Positions 1 through 6,900 of a stretch of DNA of 15,687 nucleotides are shown in pieces. The notes under the pieces were generated by a model. It was not told the origin of the DNA and ran no database searches. It saw only the letters and a list, made by a program, of their open reading frames with translations. The number at the start of each line of letters is the position of its first letter. Within the stretch, counting starts at the first letter, position 1. Source of the DNA: Nitrospirota bacterium (lineage in GTDB: Bacteria > NPL-UPA2 > JAGMAN01); NCBI GenBank assembly GCA_030605915.1, contig JAUWHM010000033.1:1-15687 (forward strand), read 5' to 3'. Position numbers and translations under genes: made by a program.

Positions 1-2
1 AG

Positions 3-575
3 GGGATGGAAAATCTCGAGGAGGCCTTTTTTAGTGGCCGGGGAGTTATTGGTCTAACGGCTCACCTTGGACATTGGGAGTTAGGAGGAGCTACCTTAGC
101 GCTGTTAGGTTATCCGGTAAATGCCGTTGCTTTACCTCATGCTCAGGCTCCGGTTAACCGCCTCTTCGTTAAGCAGAGGACGACGAAGGGAGTGAAGGTT
201 ATTCCCTTCGGGGCAGCAGCCAAGAGATGCTATCAAGCGCTTCGTCGAGGGGAGATGGTCGCTCTGTTGGGAGATTGGGATATCAGCAGTCAGAGAATAG
301 AGGTTCCTTTCTTTGGAAAATCAACTACTATACCTAAGGGGCCGGCTACCTTCGCTCTAAAGACAGGATGTTATATTCTTCCTGGCTTTACCATCCGTCA
401 GGAAGATAATCGATTTAAGCTCTTCTTTGAGAAAGCATTTGTGGCTGGGAGGACAGGAGACAAAGAATCCGATTTAAAGACAGTCAGCCAGAAGGTGGCT
501 AAGGTATTGGAGAAGTATATTAGTGGCTATCCGGACCAGTGGTTTATGTTTCATCGGATGTGGCCACCCGATTGA
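3..575 (+). CDS. Lipid A / lysophospholipid acyltransferase (LpxL/HtrB family), 5' truncated by window
   Basis: The family transfers a fatty acyl chain onto a lipid A precursor or related lipid at the inner membrane. Seen here: an HX4E catalytic motif (HLGHWE, His at about residue 20 from the first ATG), a GDWD segment near residue 90 where this family usually reads GD(Q/R)D, the PFFGK and GPATFALKTG segments typical of the substrate-binding part, and a C-terminal PDQWFMFHRMW block like the family's PEQWxWxHRRW. Full-length members are about 290-310 residues with the HX4E motif near residue 130, so roughly 100 N-terminal residues lie outside the window; the frame is open to base 3 and the ATG at position 6 is probably internal. 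It is the only gene here with a housekeeping role and is convergent with the integrase, so I take it as host chromosome flanking the prophage. Family assignment is confident, the exact acceptor lipid is not. Confidence 0.88.
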   Translation, partial: GMENLEEAFFSGRGVIGLTAHLGHWELGGATLALLGYPVNAVALPHAQAPVNRLFVKQRTTKGVKVIPFGAAAKRCYQALRRGEMVALLGDWDISSQRIEVPFFGKSTTIPKGPATFALKTGCYILPGFTIRQEDNRFKLFFEKAFVAGRTGDKESDLKTVSQKVAKVLEKYISGYPDQWFMFHRMWPPD

Positions 576-587
576 ACCATTGGCTTA

Positions 588-616
588 ATTTTACCGCACC
601 TCTCAAACCTTGTCAA
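588..616 (-). promoter_or_regulatory. Candidate sigma-70-type promoter reading out of the prophage end
   Basis: On the minus strand, TTGACA (616-611) is followed after exactly 17 bases by TAAAAT (593-588), five of six matches to the -10 consensus. Transcription would start near 581 and run antisense into the acyltransferase 3' end. It sits in the 61-base gap between the two convergent genes. No matching gene is seen on that strand inside the window, so it may be a chance match, an antisense promoter, or a promoter that is only useful when the phage genome is circular. Confidence 0.4.
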
Positions 617-636
617 GTAAAAAATTTCCTCCGACG

Positions 637-1599
637 CTAAATATCGCATTTGTCATATTCCTTTTTCAGCCGGCCTATTGACCAATGGGTATAAATTGCT
701 GTTGTCCTTGTGCTCGCATGGCCGGCCATGTGAGATACTGCCGAGATATTTGTCCCCTGTTCAAGCAGATTAGTTACCCAGTAATGCCTAAAACTATGTG
801 GCGTGAAATTTCTCTGAATACCAGCCTTGCGGGTCCAAAAGCTGACCCGCCTCTCTAATTCATAAGCACAAATGGCGAATGGATGGGATTCGCCGTTTAA
901 GACGGCAAAGTAAGCCTTGAGTGCTTTGGTAGCCCTCCCATTGAATAGGGTGGGGCGCTGCTTGCCACCCTTAGCTCCATTCTTTACACTAATGATGTTT
1001 CTCTCAAGGTCTATGTCCTCCACTCTCAGATATCGTAGTTCCTGGTTTCGTAGGCCTGAAGCGATCAATAGCTCAATGATTGCCCTGTCACGCAGGAACT
1101 TCAGCCGTCTTTTTTGGGGTTTGCCTTTTTGGTAGAATGTCTTCAGATCTGTTCCATCAGCCTGTTCCATGCAGTCACGGATTCGGTCTACCTCATCTCT
1201 GAAGGGCATAATTGGTATTGTCTTTGGCTTCTTAATTTTGACCCGAGTTTGAAGGTAATGGACCAATTTTAGAATGTCCTTGGTTTCCCTGGATCTTAGA
1301 AAGTCCTCCTCCCCTGCCAGCCAGTTATAGAAGCCCTTTACAGAACTCAGAGCCATCAATCTGGTATTTGGCTTAAGCTTTCTCTCCTCCATATAAGCGA
1401 GCCAATTGCGAATATCTTCCCGGCCAACTTTTGCTAACGATTTCTCTCCGAGCCATTCTTTGAAGGCTATGATTGCATCGGTATAGATCTTAACAGTTCT
1501 TTCTGAATTGCCTCGTTCAAATTTCACGTGGGCTTGGAATCCCTTAAGTAGGGCCATCTGTGATTTTGTGCATTTTGTATTGACGGCATTAATGCTCAT
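637..1599 (-). CDS. Tyrosine recombinase / prophage integrase (XerC/D-like)
   Basis: This is a site-specific recombinase that would cut and rejoin attP and attB (integration) or attL and attR (excision). Residues about 15-105 form an N-terminal SAM-like, core-binding domain (the SERTVKIYTDAIIAFKEWL stretch is typical). The catalytic domain follows with the full set of active-site residues: Arg184 in GLRNQELRYL, a lysine near 210 in the beta-hairpin, His268 and Arg271 in HSFRH, His294 in MAGHAST, and the nucleophile Tyr303. At 320 residues it is normal length and looks intact. Translation starts at the ATG at 1599; no strong ribosome site precedes it, and two 10-bp repeats lie directly upstream. 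It is convergent with the flanking host gene and lies downstream of the ribbon-helix-helix gene, the usual edge position for a prophage integrase. Xer-type dimer resolution is less likely given the tail genes next door. Confidence 0.93.
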   Translation of the reverse strand: MSINAVNTKCTKSQMALLKGFQAHVKFERGNSERTVKIYTDAIIAFKEWLGEKSLAKVGREDIRNWLAYMEERKLKPNTRLMALSSVKGFYNWLAGEEDFLRSRETKDILKLVHYLQTRVKIKKPKTIPIMPFRDEVDRIRDCMEQADGTDLKTFYQKGKPQKRRLKFLRDRAIIELLIASGLRNQELRYLRVEDIDLERNIISVKNGAKGGKQRPTLFNGRATKALKAYFAVLNGESHPFAICAYELERRVSFWTRKAGIQRNFTPHSFRHYWVTNLLEQGTNISAVSHMAGHASTRTTAIYTHWSIGRLKKEYDKCDI

Positions 1600-1602
1600 T
1601 AG

Positions 1603-1622
1603 GAGATTCTAAGAGTTTCTAA
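1603..1622. promoter_or_regulatory. Two tandem 10-bp repeats before the integrase start (candidate operator)
   Basis: Read on the plus strand, GAGATTCTAA is followed directly by GAGTTTCTAA, one mismatch apart and one helical turn in period. The array ends three bases before the integrase ATG. The core ATTCTAA recurs on the minus strand at 1851-1845, overlapping the -10 region of the ribbon-helix-helix gene. Tandem short repeats are typical binding sites of ribbon-helix-helix dimers, so this is a plausible operator; binding is inferred. Confidence 0.4.
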
Positions 1623-1630
1623 TATATCGA

Positions 1631-1648
1631 GGCTAAAAATTTTTAGCC
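1631..1648. repeat. 18-bp perfect palindrome between regulator and integrase genes
   Basis: GGCTAAAAATTTTTAGCC is a perfect inverted repeat with no spacer and begins directly after the stop codon of the ribbon-helix-helix gene. As RNA it would make only a weak AU-rich hairpin without a U tract, so a protein binding site is at least as likely as a terminator. Confidence 0.5.
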
Positions 1649-1828
1649 CTATTGGCTACTCTCTTCCCCTGTCTTAGTCTTTTCCTGCGGCTGCCGGTGA
1701 GCAAGGTACTCCTCGAGGGCTTTTCTCATCACCCAGGATTGAGACCTATCCTCTCTTGTACATTCGGCCTGCATCCGCTCTATGAGATTCTTATCATCCT
1801 CGTCAGAGAGGTAAACGCTTATATTCAT
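1649..1828 (-). CDS. Small ribbon-helix-helix (CopG/Arc-type) transcriptional regulator, 59 aa
   Basis: Starts MNISVYLSDEDDKNLIERMQ and continues with a helix (AECTREDRSQSWVMRKALEE): a short N-terminal beta strand (NISVYL) that would sit in the DNA major groove, then two helices joined by a turn at DRSQS, the architecture of CopG/Arc/MetJ-type dimers. The C-terminal 15 residues are polar and likely disordered. The ATG at 1828 has a GGTAGGAG ribosome site at good spacing and a promoter-like sequence just upstream. It lies directly upstream of the integrase on the same strand, so control of its own promoter and of integration is the natural role. An antitoxin role is possible for this fold, but no toxin partner is adjacent. 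Confidence 0.82.
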   Translation of the reverse strand: MNISVYLSDEDDKNLIERMQAECTREDRSQSWVMRKALEEYLAHRQPQEKTKTGEESSQ

Positions 1829-1848
1829 TTTCTCCTACCTTCTATTAG

Positions 1849-1877
1849 AATTTACCATATCCTGTTAGGTTTGTCAA
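1849..1877 (-). promoter_or_regulatory. Promoter of the ribbon-helix-helix gene
   Basis: On the minus strand TTGACA (1877-1872), a 17-base spacer, then TAAATT (1854-1849) preceded by TGG, giving an extended -10 arrangement. Transcription would start about 15 bases before the AGGAG ribosome site of the regulator. The -10 overlaps the TTCTAATAGAA inverted repeat at 1840-1850, whose TTCTAA half also occurs upstream of the integrase, which suggests autorepression. Confidence 0.65.
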
Positions 1878-1954
1878 GCACCCCTTGATTTTTTCTCCCT
1901 CTATAAGCCAAAAAAAAGAGAGGGGGAGAGTATAGAAAACCTCCTCGCCCTGAT

Positions 1955-1995
1955 AAAAAGCCCCCAGCTACCAGTGGCCACCAGTAGCCGGAGGC
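1955..1995 (-). terminator. Strong intrinsic terminator ending the late tail operon
   Basis: The minus-strand RNA folds into a stem of about 15-16 pairs from positions 1995 to 1960, then runs into TTTTT (1959-1955). Four apparent mismatches are G-U pairs on the minus strand but A-C mismatches on the plus strand, so the hairpin is built for minus-strand RNA. It stands 34 bases after the end of the holin frameshift extension and before the regulator promoter, separating late genes from the integration unit. I see nothing else clear in 1878-1954. Confidence 0.85.
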
Positions 1996-2028
1996 ATATC
2001 CCAGCCCTACGCCTTGGCTAAGCCCGGG

Positions 2029-2226
2029 TTAAAATCTTATCCTGCCGGTAATCCCCCAAACTGTCCCCACGTCACCAAATCTGGAGGCAAATTCTGAGGT
2101 TACATTGCCAAATTTAAGCCAGCGATCTGGGTCAGGTCTCCATTCAAGCCCAGCTCCTCTTACACAAAGCTCACCTGTAGCAAATTTATGACCAGTTTTA
2201 GCTACTGTGTAGAGGAGCTTGCCGCG
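2029..2226 (-). CDS. Start-less frame continuing the holin after a candidate -1 frameshift (65 residues)
   Basis: This frame overlaps the holin 3' end and runs to a TAA at 2029. It has no ATG, GTG or TTG between the preceding in-frame stop (2284-2286) and its own stop, yet it reads like real protein: RGKLLYTVAKTGHK, then a segment rich in aromatic and charged residues (GLEWRPDPDRWLKFGNV), ending in WGITGRIRF. It is exactly the -1 frame relative to the holin, and the holin carries G GGA AAC in the right phase at 2232-2226. Frameshifting would give a product of 132 + 65 = 197 residues. Alternating hydrophobic residues and a terminal Phe suggest beta strands. The alternative is the remnant of a gene whose start was lost. 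I do not recognise the family. Confidence 0.5.
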   Translation of the reverse strand, partial: RGKLLYTVAKTGHKFATGELCVRGAGLEWRPDPDRWLKFGNVTSEFASRFGDVGTVWGITGRIRF

Positions 2227-2232
2227 TTTCCC
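2152..2232 (-). promoter_or_regulatory. Candidate -1 ribosomal frameshift signal in the holin gene
   Basis: The heptamer G GGA AAC (2232-2226) is in the zero frame required for X XXY YYZ slippage. After a 6-base spacer, AGCTCCTCT (2219-2211) pairs perfectly with AGAGGAGCT (2160-2152). The helix can continue with ACACA/TGTGT across a one-base bulge, and GTAGC/GCTAC pairs inside. The holin stop codon lies within this structure. Arrangement and spacing match known -1 signals; efficiency cannot be judged from sequence. Confidence 0.6.
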
Positions 2233-2621
2233 AACTCTGCCTTCATGGACTGATAGGCGGCAGCTACAGCCTTCTCTACGTCGCTACCTGAGACACCCTT
2301 AACCTTATCAGCTACATGAGCACAGGCTTTTCCGAACTGATCACTACCCTTTACATGTGAATACTTATCCTGCGCCCATCTGACGGCTACCCAGGCGAGG
2401 CTTTGTAAACTGGCATTATCTATGTTGACGATAGCCCGCTTAAGCAATTTTGCCATGTATGTCCCGAGAACACCAGCAATTGGAACAAGAATTAAGAGAA
2501 GTATCTGACCCAGTATACCCTGGAGGCTAAACTCCTCAGATGATTCTTGAGCAAATACTGGCATCCAGGCAGATAGGGTGACAATCAAGACCAGTGATAG
2601 TACCCATATTAGCCTTTTCAT
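2202..2621 (-). CDS. Phage holin, LL-H type, 139 aa
   Basis: Holins form lesions in the inner membrane that release or activate the lysis enzymes. Residues 4-24 are hydrophobic and end in VFAQE, resembling a signal peptide or first membrane segment; residues about 34-57 (GILGQILLLILVPIAGVLG) are a clear membrane helix. The cytoplasmic-like rest has the LL-H holin pattern: AVRWAQDKY, a KGSDQFGKA loop, then VSGSDVEKAVAAAYQSMKAEL. Start is the ATG at 2621, overlapping the upstream stop (ATGA), with GAGGAGGTGAG as ribosome site. It is the last gene before the operon terminator. No endolysin is adjacent, which is unusual. The 3' end contains a candidate -1 frameshift signal, so a longer isoform may exist. 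The family call rests on pattern recognition, not on a search. Confidence 0.78.
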   Translation of the reverse strand: MKRLIWVLSLVLIVTLSAWMPVFAQESSEEFSLQGILGQILLLILVPIAGVLGTYMAKLLKRAIVNIDNASLQSLAWVAVRWAQDKYSHVKGSDQFGKACAHVADKVKGVSGSDVEKAVAAAYQSMKAELGNAASSSTQ

Positions 2622-2830
2622 TCCTCACTCACCTCCTCCTTTTTGTCATTATTGTTCTGAAGAATTCGCCGGATCTTATAGAAGGCATTCGAAAGTTGCT
2701 CAGCCTTCTTTTCAATTCGATCCGCCTCGCTCTTTAATCCTTTGGATTCCCTTTCGATGGTAAGGACCTTACTTTCAAGAGCGTCGAGCAGTGTATAGCC
2801 TTTGATTCTTTTAGTCTTATCGTTACTCAT
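2618..2830 (-). CDS. Small charged coiled-coil protein between fibre and holin, 70 aa
   Basis: I do not recognise a family. Residues about 14-62 form a heptad-like, highly charged helix (LLDALESKVLTIERESKGLKSEADRIEKKAEQLSNAF...), suggesting a coiled coil; there is no membrane segment or signal peptide. The GGAGGT ribosome site lies in the last codons of the upstream fibre gene, and the stop overlaps the holin ATG, so translation of fibre, this gene and holin is probably coupled. Candidates are a fibre-assembly helper, a lysis regulator, or a small virion protein; the sequence does not separate these. Confidence 0.72.
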   Translation of the reverse strand: MSNDKTKRIKGYTLLDALESKVLTIERESKGLKSEADRIEKKAEQLSNAFYKIRRILQNNNDKKEEVSEE

Positions 2831-2836
2831 ATTATC

Positions 2837-3958
2837 TTAGACCTCCGCTAATACCATCACCACAATATCCGCCGTTGTTGGGGCCCAAGTTCCGTCTGTG
2901 GTGATTTTCACTCCCAGTCTATCCCCAGCCACGAACGTGTCCAGCCCTCCTGCTTGTGTAGCGTAATGATACTGAGTGTTTGTGCCATCCAGGACAGCTT
3001 GCAGGCCTATTGCCGTCCCATTAACGGTCACATCAACGGTAAGCGTTCCCGCAGTCCTGGCTGCATTAGAAGCGATGCTGATTCCTATTGCAGAGCCGAG
3101 CTTGGCCATTACGATCTCAGCATTTCCCGCTAATCCTAACACTGGTATGGCAACCGCAGACTGCGAAGCAGCAACATCAGACTGCATGAAGTGATGAGAT
3201 ACAGGGTTCTGGCTATGCTTCTTAGTTACTGCATCCTCGATATCCGCCCCGGCGGAAGTTATATCAGAAAGGTCAGCTACTAAGTTGCCCGACAAATCCA
3301 GGTTCTTCATTAAAGACCAAGAGCCTGCAGATATGCATTTATAGACCTTATCCGTATCAGTAGCCAGGTAGATATCTCCAACAGCAGGGGACGCGGCCTT
3401 GCTTGCATCAGCTCCCGATTCTATATTGTTCGCCTTCTGAAAGTCTGCCAGGAGACCGGAAAGACCCGCAACAGAGATTTCATCCGCTCCGCTATTCTCA
3501 TGAGTAGAAGCATGCGAATTGGTGCGTGACAGGACAGGCCGCAATAGGACAATACTGGTGGCACTATTGGCATATCCTATGGCTATGGCATCGCTTGTTG
3601 GTGCGGCCTGAGTCAGTGTGCCCGGGGTTGTCCCTACGTAGATGAGTCCGCCCACGGTCCACGACCACGAACCATTCGTTATCTCATTACCTACTCCTGC
3701 ATACACAAATCCCTCAGCGTCTTGGGCAATACCTTCTTTTACAATGCCCAGGAAGTTATCCGTATTGTCAGCCTTTTCCACTTTAGAATCTGATACCCGG
3801 GGAGGTTGGACCGGCTGCCCAGCAGAAAGCGCCTCTGCAGCGGTGATCTTAATTGTGCGTCCTGCCTCACGATTTGCAATGAGGGTGTTGAAAATCGCAC
3901 CCCATTCCACTGGCCCCGTTGGCATCTCGGGGTCATTACAGTTCTTAGTAAATCCCAT
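2837..3958 (-). CDS. Tail fibre / receptor-binding protein, 373 aa
   Basis: A modular, mostly beta protein rich in Ala, Ser, Thr and Gly. Residues about 1-35 form a conserved-looking N-terminal segment (MPTGPVEWGAIFNTLI), possibly for attachment to the tail tip. Residues about 38-142 resemble a capsid-cement/DUF2190-like beta barrel (AGQPVQPPRVSDSKVEKADN...FLGIVKEG). A linker with HASTHENSGADEI and LSGLLADFQ follows, wording common in trimeric phage fibres. The C-terminal part (from about 255) has a beta-sandwich pattern, with VLDGTNTQYHYATQAGG and GDRLGVKITTDGTW, and is the likely host-contact end. It directly follows the tail-tip gene and precedes the lysis genes, the usual place for a fibre. 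It could instead be a tail-associated decoration protein. Confidence 0.75.
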   Translation of the reverse strand: MGFTKNCNDPEMPTGPVEWGAIFNTLIANREAGRTIKITAAEALSAGQPVQPPRVSDSKVEKADNTDNFLGIVKEGIAQDAEGFVYAGVGNEITNGSWSWTVGGLIYVGTTPGTLTQAAPTSDAIAIGYANSATSIVLLRPVLSRTNSHASTHENSGADEISVAGLSGLLADFQKANNIESGADASKAASPAVGDIYLATDTDKVYKCISAGSWSLMKNLDLSGNLVADLSDITSAGADIEDAVTKKHSQNPVSHHFMQSDVAASQSAVAIPVLGLAGNAEIVMAKLGSAIGISIASNAARTAGTLTVDVTVNGTAIGLQAVLDGTNTQYHYATQAGGLDTFVAGDRLGVKITTDGTWAPTTADIVVMVLAEV

Positions 3959-3976
3959 ATCTTTACCCCTCCTCTC

Positions 3977-6900
3977 TCAAACTACTGTTATATCCAAACT
4001 GGATTTGAAACTCTTATTCTTCTCACAAAGCTTAGTTATCTCAAATTTTATTGACGCAGGATTCCCATCCTCTGTCTGCATCGCTGAAGTATATGTCCAT
4101 GTAGTAGCTGTTACTGATACTGACCTTAATGTTGAACCGCCTGACTTTACCGTAATATCAAACCGTATGAAGTCTGTATCCTCTTGTATCTGGTCCGAAC
4201 GTTCATAATCAAGCCCTCTGGTTAGCCTGTTACATGATCGCCATCTTAGCAGGATGTCTCCAGCCCCGATTTTTGTTATGTTGCCCTTACCGTCAATCTC
4301 CAGATTCTGTGGTGCTATCGGTCTTGAGCCCACCGCCTCAAATGCAATCTGCTGTGGGGTGATAAGGGATATATCTTCATGCTCCCCGTAGAAATTGAAC
4401 GAGACGATCTTGATATAAATGGTCGATCCTTTTCTCTCCAGAGGATAAGTGAAAGGTAATGGGGCTCTCTTGTATTTCAGGAATGAGACTGTCTGCCCTG
4501 CTGATATGTTATGTATCAATGATGGGGCCCCGAACGAATCCCATATAATACCCTCTAAATCCCATTGCTTGGCTGCCACTAAAGTTGCCTTAGCGAATCT
4601 GAAGTATATACCACTCTCCTTCACCCAGCACATGTTGGTATTCAATGATGAGAGTAGGGCAAACACATCAGCGAGGCTCCCCAGAGTTATATCCTCATCA
4701 GTGATTGTTATCGTGACCTTACCCGGCGTGACCGAATCCACAACCCCTGTCAATCCTGCCCCATAGGATGACTGCCTGGCGGTATAAGTTGTATCATCAT
4801 AAGATTGATATATTGTAGCTCCTGCCCATTCCTCCTTGCCGGATTCGGAATATTGGATGCTAACTATAAGGTCATCAAGCGTTATCAGGGGCGGGAACTC
4901 TGAGAGCATAGGATTAACAACATTTCCAGGGTCTCCGCCACGTGGTGGTGGTGTATATGACTCATCTGATGGAGCATCTTTCGTATCTAAAATGTAATCT
5001 ATCTCTTCAACGGCATCCACATCCACTTTATAATCCTTGCCCTCTTTTATAGAGATTACACGCATGGGAAGTTCAGTCACCCCCAACTGACTATCCGTAA
5101 GAGCAAATACTGCCCCTGGCAGCACTTTCTCAACTTTTTTAGGGCCTACCGAGAAGCTGTATCTCATAGGATTTTTTAGGCTTCTGCGCAGGATAGTATA
5201 AGCAAACTTCTGAGCCCGAGTTCCTTGAGTATATCCATCAAGTGTTACCGTTCCATCCTTAAGTCCATGATCTTTCTGATGAACTTCATCCTCAGCTATC
5301 ACTATACCCACAGTGTAAGCATCTACCCTTTTGGTATATTTTAGCTTTATCTGATTTTTTATGTCCCTAAAAGCATCTCTCTGAATATCAACAGGAGGGT
5401 CTTTCCTAATGACATCAGTATCTACGTTAATAGTATTCTCAATGCTTTCTGTCTTAATCTGCTTATGAGCTATCTTCCCATTCTGATATGTCATATACCC
5501 ATTATGATGGGCAAGAATGTTCTGGAGAAAGTCCACTACACTGATGGCTCCATCTATAAGTATAGAGATAAACATATCATTGTCTTTACAATATTCTTCA
5601 GTCTCTGAGAATGCTATTAAATCTAATTTGCCTTCTGATAATCCAAGCCCGTATAGATCATTGGTCAGAATACCCTTAGATATTGCTGGCGGGGTCATAT
5701 CTGAATGCCCAAAGACTTGGACACGATGATTCCCAGCTTCAGTTATATAGATACTACTACGAATACAAATTCCAAAAAGCTGATTAAACTGTCCATCATC
5801 CGTACCATAAGAACCCCATTCCCGTCTAAAATTTCCATTTAAATCAAAGACTTGGACACGATGATTATGCCTATCACAAACATAAACTTCATCCCCAGAA
5901 ACACCAATGCCATAGGGAGCATTAAATTGTCCATCACCTGTACCATAAGAACCCCACTGCCTTTGAAAGTTCCCGTTCAAATCAAAAACTGTGATATGAT
6001 GATTAGTAGCCTCACTGACATAAACTTCATCACCATAAACAGTTACTTCATTCGGATACGTCAAAGAACCCCACTTTCTTATGAAGTTCCCTGAAAGATC
6101 AAAAACCTGGATACGATGATTACGGTAGTCAGTAACATAAACCTCATTACCATAGATATCAATATCTGATGGATCATCAAATTGCCCATCACCAGATCCC
6201 GGAGAACCCCACTTTCTTATGAAGTTCCCTGAAAGATCAAAAACCTGGATACGATTGTTATTTGTATCAACCACATAAACTTCATTATTGAGAATACAAA
6301 TTCCACGAGGATTATCAAATTGTCCATCACCTGTACCATAAGAACCCCACTTTCTTTGGAAAATCCCATCTAAATCAAAGACTTGGACACGATGATTACC
6401 CCACTCAACAGTATACACCTCACTACCATAAACATATATCCCAATAGGCTCATCAAACTGTCCATCATCCGTACCATAAGAACCCCACTTTCGCTCAAAT
6501 TCAAAAACATCGCCACTAGTCGATACCTCAAAACTAAAATTCGGCATGTAAGCCTGCTCACCTAAATCAAAATTCTCAAAGACTACATAACAGACATTGC
6601 GATATGCAGGGGGCCGAGAAACAAAACTGGAAATATGAGAATCAGGATTTTGGTCCGCTGTGCCTTTATATATTCTAATTCCAAGGTTTTCCCAATCCGG
6701 TGATGGTATCTCATCCTTCCCTCTCCAAATCTTTAACACAGTTGCTACACCCATACAGACACCAAAAGCAAAAGAGACAGAGTAGGTATAACTCACCGTA
6801 GTTATCTCACTACCTCCACCACCCCCACCGCCTTTCCCTCCTCCACCGCCGCCAGTTTCTTGGGTCTCTTCATGTCGATGGGTTTGGAAGTTATCATACC

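Noticed and set aside
576..636. Attachment site (attL) core
   Set aside because: The position beside the integrase is right, but the right end of the prophage is outside the window, so no direct repeat can be shown; no tRNA gene is present.
1652..1888. 78-residue plus-strand frame
   Set aside because: The minus strand here encodes the ribbon-helix-helix regulator with ribosome site and promoter, so this is its shadow.
1895..1930. Second terminator-like purine/pyrimidine inverted repeat
   Set aside because: The stem is broken and has no U tract after it on either strand; the strong terminator at 1955-1995 already explains the operon end.
5852..6565. Short frames on either strand and a CRISPR-like periodicity across the propeller
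   Set aside because: The 138-base period encodes 46-residue protein repeats on the minus strand; there are no short palindromic repeats with unique spacers, and the small frames are shadows of the repeats.
6810..6855. Poly-Gly tract in the tail-tip gene as a sequencing or assembly fault
   Set aside because: A glycine-rich loop at this place, before the YTYSVSFA segment, is usual in this tail-tip family, and the frame is intact on both sides.
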